Below, one piece after another: positions 54,877-61,525 of a DNA stretch of 64,000 nt; the first letter of the stretch is position 1, and the number at the start of each line of letters is the position of its first letter. The DNA is taken from positions 1 to 64,000 of the forward strand of contig JBJKSB010000022.1 in assembly GCA_046704385.1 (NCBI GenBank), given 5' to 3'. Both the position numbers and the translations under genes were made by a program. Under the pieces are notes generated by a model. That model did not search any database. It saw nothing but the letters and a program-made list of their open reading frames with translations, and had not been told where the DNA came from. This DNA comes from GH45 sp046704385 (lineage in GTDB: Bacteria > Bacteroidota > Bacteroidia > Bacteroidales > SZUA-534).

Positions 54877-55893
54877 ATGTTTATGCAAGTATACGGAATT
54901 GATTTATCAATGGAAAAGTTCGATGTTAATTACATTGATGAAAATGGAAAAGAACACAAAAAGGAAGTGAAAAACCAAGTAAAGAACATATCAAAGTTTC
55001 TTGAAGCAGTTTCAAAAGATGCTGTTTTATGTGCTGAAAATACAGGAACATATGGAGACTTATTGTTATTTCTTGCCAATCAATTAGCTATTAAAATAGC
55101 TTTGGTCCCAGGATATACAATTAAACACAGTCTTGGAATTATTAAAGGTAAATCAGATCCTATTGATGCTGGTAGAATACGAGAGTATGGAGAGAGGTTT
55201 AGAGATAAATTAACTTTTAAAAGATACGATACAGAAGAAATTGCAGAATTAAAATCATTGTATTCTTTACGATCACAGTTAGTCAAAGCAAGAAAGATTA
55301 TACGTACAGGAGAACATAGCAGAACAAAAGCCCCTATGCAAAGTATTGTCGTAAAAAAACACAGTAAAATAGCTTTAATGCAATTAGATGCTGATATAGA
55401 GGCTTTGGAAATTGAAATGGAGGACATTATAAAGCAGGATCCAGAACTCAATGAAAGCTACAGATTCGCAACAAGTGTGAAAGGTATTGGTCCTGTTATT
55501 GCTACTGATTTGATAATAAAAACAGGAAACTTTAAAACCATAGATACAGCTCGAAAAGCGGCTTCGTATGCTGGTGTTTGCCCTTTTCCTAATGAATCAG
55601 GTAAAATGGTTGGAAAACGCAAAACTAGCCCATTTGCTGACCGAAAACTAAAATCCTTGTTGTATATGGGGGCTAAATCTGCAGTCAAGCATAACAAAGA
55701 ATACAGATTGTATTACCAAAAGAAAAAACTTGAAGGCAAATCGCACTATCTAATAATGAATAATGTTTCGAACAAAATGCTTAGAACAATTTATGCTGTT
55801 GTCAAAAATAGGATACCATACAGTCAGGAATATATAAATCTTGACCCTAGAGAATTAGAAAATTTTAATAGCTCCACTGAAAAAGTGGCTTAA
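54877..55893 (+). CDS. IS110-family transposase (DEDD recombinase)
   Basis: 338 aa. The RuvC-like N-terminal domain shows the DEDD acidic residues in order: Asp9 (YGIDLS), Glu54 (AENTGTYG), Asp94 and Asp97 (KSDPIDAGR). The C-terminal Transposase_20 domain has VKGIGPVIATDLII and then Ser241 in PNESGK, the position of the conserved nucleophilic serine. A coiled-coil region (about 130-195) links them. An in-frame ATG at 54883 is an alternative start; GGAG lies upstream of both. Full length, so probably active. Confidence 0.93.
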   Translation: MFMQVYGIDLSMEKFDVNYIDENGKEHKKEVKNQVKNISKFLEAVSKDAVLCAENTGTYGDLLLFLANQLAIKIALVPGYTIKHSLGIIKGKSDPIDAGRIREYGERFRDKLTFKRYDTEEIAELKSLYSLRSQLVKARKIIRTGEHSRTKAPMQSIVVKKHSKIALMQLDADIEALEIEMEDIIKQDPELNESYRFATSVKGIGPVIATDLIIKTGNFKTIDTARKAASYAGVCPFPNESGKMVGKRKTSPFADRKLKSLLYMGAKSAVKHNKEYRLYYQKKKLEGKSHYLIMNNVSNKMLRTIYAVVKNRIPYSQEYINLDPRELENFNSSTEKVA

Positions 55894-55918
55894 AAACTTG
55901 TAATTTATTAGAGTATAT

Positions 55919-56008
55919 GACTGCTAAAATAAAAGCACCAAAAAAATTGAACAAATTACTTTTAAATCAACAAGTCATCCGATGACTTGCGGAATCAAGG
56001 TTGAAGCG
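55919..56008. repeat. Right part of MITE-like repeat interrupted by IS110
   Basis: From GACTGCT onward it matches the uninterrupted copy (54 bases with 3 differences). After a 22-bp segment absent here (the CCTGCCTG-type palindrome of the other copy), 29 identical bases follow through AAGTCATCCGATGACTT to the terminal AGGTTGAAGCG. Confidence 0.75.
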
Positions 56009-56052
56009 AAACCCTCATTTATTATATAATCTCTTTCGAATAACCGGCCTGG

Positions 56053-56519
56053 CTATTTTTTAGTAAAAACGTAGGTTTCCTCTGAATCACCATACGATGA
56101 TGATGCTTTAACATTGATTTGTAAATTAGAATCTACGAGTTGATAACTTTCCACAAGAGTCATTTCATTTCCGTCCTGCATGGGTATTTTCGTTGTTACA
56201 ACCAAGGTCTTTGAATCTTTTGACCAAACTGCGGTCGATTTCTTTTCACTATCCCGCCAACCTTTGTTGATACATTCTTTTCCATCAAGAGTAAGTTTGT
56301 CGGTAAAGGTGAAATTCTGATCGCGGAAAGTAGAATGTCTCTCAATTGTCAGCGTTTTCTTATCCTGGGTCAGAACAAGCTGGTTGGGTGCCATACTAAA
56401 TTGTTCGTTCAGCGTGCTTTTGGCTTTGTCGAAATCCAGGTACCTGAAAAATTTGTTTTTTTAGCAAACGATGCTGTGGATAAGGCCACAATTAATAATA
56501 GAAGAGATAAATGTTTCAT
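56053..56519 (-). pseudogene. Small secreted lipocalin-like protein, frameshifted near its N-terminus
   Basis: The ATG at 56517-56519 begins MKHLSLLLLIVALSTASFAK, a signal peptide, followed by KTNFSGTW, then runs to an early stop. The second frame continues DFDKAKSTLNEQFSMAPNQL and reads through to 56053 (YVFTKK). Restoring one G in the TGG codon at about 56436-56438 (minus strand) would give a continuous protein of about 155 aa with the GTW-x-x-D start typical of lipocalin-like strands. Either a recent single-base deletion or a sequencing error. Exact family not recognised. Confidence 0.75.
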
Positions 56520-56656
56520 AATTATTGATTTATGAGTTTATACTTTTTGCAAGCTAAGAAAATTAAACCATTTTTCTTACAAATAATATAAACCGGTTTC
56601 AAAGCAGACTTCTGGCATTTCTTCTATCTTTGTTCTTTATTAAAAGGAATAAAGTC

Positions 56657-57031
56657 ATGGATCATTTTTCAACAAATCTTATTATTGCAATTATATCATA
56701 TTTATTGATGCAGGTAGCCGGAGCGATAATTGCAAAATCCGGCAAACCATATAAAACTTCAGTATTTACTGTTCACAAACTGGCTGCATTGGCAGCAATT
56801 GTATTATTTGTTTTATGGATATTACCAATATTGAACGCAGGCAGTGCTACTTTGTTTTTATGGATTCTGTTTATTGCAGCTGCCGTGTTGGTATTAATGC
56901 TTTTTATAACCGGTGGTATCGTCAGTACAAAATCAAAAGTACCTGCCATATTAACAAAAATTCATAAAGCATCGTCATTTGCCTTGCTGGTTATATTAGC
57001 TATTTTGGTAGGTAAAATATTGGTAATGTAA
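56657..57031 (+). CDS. Four-helix integral membrane protein
   Basis: 124 aa from the ATG at 56657, preceded by a good AAGGA ribosome-binding sequence; the longer TTG-started frame is not needed. Four hydrophobic segments: IIAIISYLLMQVAGAIIA, LAALAAIVLFVLWILPIL, LFLWILFIAAAVLVLMLFI and ASSFALLVILAILVGKILV. Conserved-looking histidines (HKLAAL, KIHKASS) face the same side, as in small cytochrome-like or DUF membrane proteins, but I cannot name the family. A TATCTTTG -7-like box lies at 56625-56632. Confidence 0.65.
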   Translation: MDHFSTNLIIAIISYLLMQVAGAIIAKSGKPYKTSVFTVHKLAALAAIVLFVLWILPILNAGSATLFLWILFIAAAVLVLMLFITGGIVSTKSKVPAILTKIHKASSFALLVILAILVGKILVM

Positions 57032-57103
57032 AAAGCCATTTCTATTTTGGGTTTTGGGTTTTTAGTATATTTTCTTCTACTCTGAATTCAACAATTCGTT
57101 TGG

Positions 57104-59896
57104 TTAATTAACCATAACCGGCTTCGAAACAATTTCCCCGCTTTCCTTTGCCAAGGCCACAATAAATAATCCTTTTGACCATTGGTTGGTATCAATACTT
57201 ATTCTTTTTGATAGATGAAGGTTTTCATACAATTTTTGACCTGTTATATCGAAAACCGAAGCGTATTTATATTTAGCCGGGTTGTTCAGTATATTTATAT
57301 TCAGGGCATTTATACCGGCATCATAATAAACATGAACATCACCGTCCGATTTATGTTGTCTCAGCGACTCAGTAGGTCCATCAACCCTGGTAAGGTGAAC
57401 CACATTTAATTTTGCATTTATTGAATTTTGAGATGGAGTTATAGTCAACCTGCCATCAGAAATGGTAATAGTATCTGTTTTCATGATCATACTTGTCGGC
57501 GTGTGATCGCCTGAAATGACCTTTCTTCCCTCAACTTCCAACTCGTGAAAACTGTCGGTATAATCAGGGTCGCCACAACCAATACTGAATTGGTACAATC
57601 CATTGGGAATTTGAATTTCCCAAAACAAAGTTTTATCCTTTTGCATGTGATCAAAGGTATTAAACAAGGTATCCGACGTTGATGTTCTCTCCCTGGTATT
57701 TGCCGTATTATCAGCCGACCAGCCATAAGTATATCCGTTTCCACGATTGCCAAATTTCTCACCGGAATCTACAAGATATCCATAAGGCGGCACTGATGAA
57801 GCCGGTTGAAAATTAATCCGTATTTTTCCTGGAAGAATAATATTCTGCCCGGAATTCAGTACGTTATCATAATGCCAGTAGCAGGTATCACAATAAGCTT
57901 TTCCGGCTTTTAAACCTTTTACAATAATTGTATCATAATCCTGATTCAAAGAAACGTTTTCCCACTTAAAAATAGGATTGCCTGAAGTTTGTTGAATAAA
58001 TTCCTCACCATTTCTGGACATAAAAACCGTATCACAATTCGAATAAACTTTTACTTCTACCATGGAATCTGTCCTTTCGGTAAACCGCCTACTGGAAATA
58101 TATACAAAGGGTTCAGACGACCAGTTTGCCTTGTAAAAATAAAAGGCATCTTTCTTTGTTTTTCGATCGCGGGTTATCATCCCTTTATCATTTATTCCCG
58201 GGCTATGTCCTTCGTTACGTGCATCAGCTGCAAAATCGAATGCCACCCAAATGGCAGATGACCAGATATAGGGACGTGATGCAATTGCTTCATAGGTATT
58301 TTCATGGAAAAGGTCCTGGTACTCTTCCGGATGGAATGGACCACCGGTTGCCGGAGGTACCGGATTTGCCTGATGATCGTAAATATCTGCCCCGGCACCA
58401 TATTCGCTGATTCCGATTTTTGAATTTGGATGCGCGGTACGCATTCCATCAATAAATGGTCCAAAATCGGAGGTTTTTCCACCATACCAGCCAAGATATT
58501 TGTTAAACGAAATTAAATCGGTAACCCAGTTCGAATTGGCTTCGCTTATCATAGCCGCCTCGGTTGTTAACCGGGTAGAATCCAGTGCATGGGCCAGGTC
58601 ATTCTCTTTTTGAACCAGTGGTGCCGGATCAGGGGTGCTGTGTGCATTGATTTCATTGCTCATTCCCCAGAAAAATATTGAAGGGTGATTGTAATTCTGT
58701 TTTATAAGTTCTTTTAACTGCGAAAGTGTGTTATTTTCAAATTCAGGTGTTGTTAGTATATAATTTATCAATGGAACCTCAGTCCAAAGTATCATCCCGG
58801 AACTGTCGCAATAGCGATATGTAAAATCGCCATGCTGATAGTGAGCCAGCCTGATAAAATTGCAACCCATTTCGTGCACCAGTTCAAGGTCCTGTCGCCT
58901 GTCGGAATCTGAAACTGCATGGCCTTTATCCTGGTGATCCTCATGCATAGCCACTCCATGCAAGCGATAACTTTCACCATTTAAATAGAACCCGGTATTT
59001 TTATCAACATAATACGTCCTTATTCCAACCGGCTGAATTTGCTCGTCCTTCAATTCACCATTTACAAATAATTGAATTTTAGCTGTGTACAAATACGGGT
59101 TCTTCATACCATTCCAAAGTACAGGGTTTTGAACATTAAGGTTTTGCCGGATTGATGTTATGGAATCGTTAGGAAGCTGAACAACCGAACTTACCGAATC
59201 GACAAGTTGTTGATTTTTATCAAAAAGCAATGTCAACACATTAATATTTTCGTTAACCCCGCTCTCGTTACCGACGAGTATCATGGCGTTGATTTTTGCA
59301 TTTGCATTCGAAATATTATATGGCGTAAGGTACACACCAGGCGAAGCATAATCCAGTGGTGATATAAAAGTTTTATCAGTAATTAATAATTCAACCTGCC
59401 GGGTGATGCCGCCAAAAAAAGTAAAATCAGCTGATAGAGGCGGCGAAGGAATGGATGCAGAATTATCTACCTGAACAGCAAGAAGATTTTCATTTACTGA
59501 AGATATAAAATCAGTAATATCAAAAATAAAAGCGCCATGTCCTCCAATATGGGTGCCAACCATCTGACCGTTTAGGTAAACCACTGTTTTCATATTGGCA
59601 GCACCAAATCGTAGAAATATCTTTTTCCCATTCCATAAAGGATCAAAACTAAAAGATTTGCGATACCAAAAAGCACCCCTTTTATAATTATTGCCTCCAT
59701 CCTGTCCGTCGAGCCTGTTCCATGAATAAGGCAAATCGACACGCAGCCAGGAATTGTCGTCAAAAGAATTGTGGATCACATTAGTATCAGTGGTCTGTCC
59801 GAGCGACCAATCGGCGTTCATCGGAACATGAGTACGCTGTGCCCATGACAGGCTTACCAAAATATTTAAAAAGCCAACAAAAAATAATCTTTTCAT
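57104..59896 (-). CDS. GH2-family glycoside hydrolase with T9SS type A sorting domain
   Basis: 930 aa. Signal peptide (about 1-19), sugar-binding jelly roll (about 25-175), immunoglobulin-like domain (about 185-300) and TIM barrel (about 305-590). The acid/base is Glu415 in WGMSNEINAH and the nucleophile is Glu498 in GISEYGAG. After the barrel come about 100 residues of Ig-like linker, then a malectin-like carbohydrate-binding module (about 690-830, INFQPASS and WEIQIPNGLYQFSIG). A T9SS sorting tail (about 850-930) completes it. Likely a beta-galactosidase or related exo-enzyme; specificity not readable. Transcribed alone. Confidence 0.92.
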   Translation of the reverse strand: MKRLFFVGFLNILVSLSWAQRTHVPMNADWSLGQTTDTNVIHNSFDDNSWLRVDLPYSWNRLDGQDGGNNYKRGAFWYRKSFSFDPLWNGKKIFLRFGAANMKTVVYLNGQMVGTHIGGHGAFIFDITDFISSVNENLLAVQVDNSASIPSPPLSADFTFFGGITRQVELLITDKTFISPLDYASPGVYLTPYNISNANAKINAMILVGNESGVNENINVLTLLFDKNQQLVDSVSSVVQLPNDSITSIRQNLNVQNPVLWNGMKNPYLYTAKIQLFVNGELKDEQIQPVGIRTYYVDKNTGFYLNGESYRLHGVAMHEDHQDKGHAVSDSDRRQDLELVHEMGCNFIRLAHYQHGDFTYRYCDSSGMILWTEVPLINYILTTPEFENNTLSQLKELIKQNYNHPSIFFWGMSNEINAHSTPDPAPLVQKENDLAHALDSTRLTTEAAMISEANSNWVTDLISFNKYLGWYGGKTSDFGPFIDGMRTAHPNSKIGISEYGAGADIYDHQANPVPPATGGPFHPEEYQDLFHENTYEAIASRPYIWSSAIWVAFDFAADARNEGHSPGINDKGMITRDRKTKKDAFYFYKANWSSEPFVYISSRRFTERTDSMVEVKVYSNCDTVFMSRNGEEFIQQTSGNPIFKWENVSLNQDYDTIIVKGLKAGKAYCDTCYWHYDNVLNSGQNIILPGKIRINFQPASSVPPYGYLVDSGEKFGNRGNGYTYGWSADNTANTRERTSTSDTLFNTFDHMQKDKTLFWEIQIPNGLYQFSIGCGDPDYTDSFHELEVEGRKVISGDHTPTSMIMKTDTITISDGRLTITPSQNSINAKLNVVHLTRVDGPTESLRQHKSDGDVHVYYDAGINALNINILNNPAKYKYASVFDITGQKLYENLHLSKRISIDTNQWSKGLFIVALAKESGEIVSKPVMVN

Positions 59897-60127
59897 TTCT
59901 TATTTATTTTAGATTCTGATTTTCATTATTTAGCATTTAAGTAAAAAGCCAATCCTTAAAATTATGTGAAATCATATTTGATAATCAGGAATTTCATCTG
60001 TTAATTTTTTCACCATACTCAACAAAAACTCACACTTTTCATTATATTACACATTAATAAATAGTTATAAAAAATATCATTTCAATAATAGATAGAATTT
60101 TTTGATTTCAAAAATGGATGTAATTTG

Positions 60128-61105
60128 TCAATCAGGCTTTGGAACACCCACATAGTACAAATCAAAACCACCATATCCCCCGGGTCTGTCTGATGAAAAA
60201 ATCATTAAATCAACACTAACAAACGGTAACAATATGGGTCTGTATTCATCATATCCGGTATTGATATTTGGTCCAAAGTTTATGGGATTCGACCAACCAT
60301 TATCAGTCCTTATGGAATACCATAAATCGAAACCGCCAAAACCACCAGGCCGGTTTGAAGTGAAAACCATTAAATTTCCTTCAATAAAAGGGCATTTATC
60401 GTCAAAATGACCAGACCAGGTATCTACCCTGTCAATTTTAGGAGATAATTCCAATTCACCGGTACTGAAAATATCGTCTGCAATAATCTTAGTTGAATAA
60501 ATGTCAAAATTCTCAGTCCTATCGGAACAGAAATACAGCATTGAATCATCAACAAAAGGATACATTTCATTATAATCTGTATTTATACCTTTGAGATCAA
60601 TAAAAGTGGGAACGGAATCCACATCATCATACACCAGACATTTAATATCCTGGTTTCCTCCTGCGTCGGTGGAGTACATAAATGCATTTTTCTGAACCTG
60701 GCCATCAGTTCCTGTGCCTGATTTCCAATAAAAAGGACCAAATTCATCAGATGCAGTATTTACAAAGTAATTAGGTTTATAACCAGCATCAGTAATGGGC
60801 ATTCCTTCAATACCGATTAGCTTATCATTGGTTTTATCAATCTTGATAGTGATAAAATAAGTAACAAAATCATAATTTTCACCAAAGGAATTCCTATTGC
60901 TTGAGAATGTCAGTTCGGTTGTATAACCAGCTATACCTGGTGGATAGGCGGAATTATAATCATCAAATTCGGAATTCACGACACTTAAATTTGCCGGAAT
61001 GGAATCAAATAATTGAAAATCACTTATAGGATTTTGGTCCCCGGATTTTGAACAGGAAATAAACCCTAAAACAATGATTAAAGCTGGAATACAAATTGTT
61101 TTCAT
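60128..61105 (-). CDS. PD40/WD40-like repeat lipoprotein
   Basis: 325 aa. Lipobox in LGFISCSKSG (Cys18). Propeller blades with the PD40 signature occur at FSSNRNSF, YFCSDRTENFDIYST, FTSNRPGGFGGFDLW and FSSDRPGGYGGFDLYY. Such proteins are TolB-like or OmpA-associated lipoproteins on the periplasmic face or cell surface. No OmpA domain is present here, so it is a stand-alone propeller. The gap upstream (61106-61525) holds only a hairpin and the MITE-like repeat; the AT-rich gap downstream (59897-60127) shows nothing. Confidence 0.8.
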   Translation of the reverse strand: MKTICIPALIIVLGFISCSKSGDQNPISDFQLFDSIPANLSVVNSEFDDYNSAYPPGIAGYTTELTFSSNRNSFGENYDFVTYFITIKIDKTNDKLIGIEGMPITDAGYKPNYFVNTASDEFGPFYWKSGTGTDGQVQKNAFMYSTDAGGNQDIKCLVYDDVDSVPTFIDLKGINTDYNEMYPFVDDSMLYFCSDRTENFDIYSTKIIADDIFSTGELELSPKIDRVDTWSGHFDDKCPFIEGNLMVFTSNRPGGFGGFDLWYSIRTDNGWSNPINFGPNINTGYDEYRPILLPFVSVDLMIFSSDRPGGYGGFDLYYVGVPKPD

Positions 61106-61206
61106 AATATAAAATGGTTTTAATTTTGGTTACCTAAAGATAAAAAATTATAGTAAAAATTCCCGTAACTATATTGTTGATATTAAATATTCTAAAATAT
61201 GAACCA

Positions 61207-61239
61207 AGCCCTACGAGGGTTTCGAACCTTCGTAGGGCT
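61207..61239. repeat. Strong 33-bp hairpin
   Basis: AGCCCTACGA (61207-61216) and TCGTAGGGCT (61230-61239) pair perfectly, and GGTT-TCG-AACC inside extends the stem across one G/T mismatch. No T-run adjoins it on either strand, so it may be a REP-like element rather than a terminator. Confidence 0.6.
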
Positions 61240-61304
61240 GATCTGATTTGTTGTATTTTCCGGCAATCTTGCTGAAATGTTAGTTATATCTTTATAATCG
61301 GGGC

Positions 61305-61472
61305 GCGACTCAAGCCTTGATTCCGCAAGTCATCGGATGACTTGCCTGCCTGTATCGGCAGACAGGTTGATTTATAAGTAATTCGTTCAATTTTTTTAGT
61401 GCTTTTATTTTAGCAGTCCGATGACTATCAACCGATTATGGAAGAAACCTGCGGATTTTAGGTCAAAGTCGC
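61305..61472 (-). repeat. MITE-like repeat, uninterrupted copy (related to the IS110 target)
   Basis: On the minus strand it reads from GCGACTTTGACC to GGCTTGAGTCGC and contains AGTCATCGGACTGCT (plus-strand 61412-61426), the sequence at which the other copy is split by IS110. Terminal arms are imperfectly inverted. It includes a 19-bp palindrome (CAAGTCATCCGATGACTTG) and a near-palindrome CCTGCCTG-tatc-GGCAGACAGG not present in the other copy. Confidence 0.75.
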
Positions 61473-61525
61473 ACTCCGATTTAATACCCGATTTTTTATT
61501 ATTGACATGACATTCGTTAAACAAT

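Larger units (their letters stand above)
54657..55920 (+). mobile_element. IS110-family insertion sequence, about 1.26 kb
   Basis: Boundaries come from comparing the interrupted repeat with the uninterrupted copy at 61305-61472; GA is present at both junctions (54655-54656 and 55919-55920) and may be the core dinucleotide. The left non-coding part is about 220 bp, the transposase follows, and the right end is only about 25 bp. This is the IS110-group layout, in which the left end encodes a bridge RNA. No terminal inverted repeats are visible, as expected. The element appears intact. Confidence 0.75.

Noticed and set aside
61207..61239. Terminator for the pectate-lyase-like gene
   Set aside because: It is about 290 bp downstream of that stop with the other repeat in between, and has no T-run on the minus strand.
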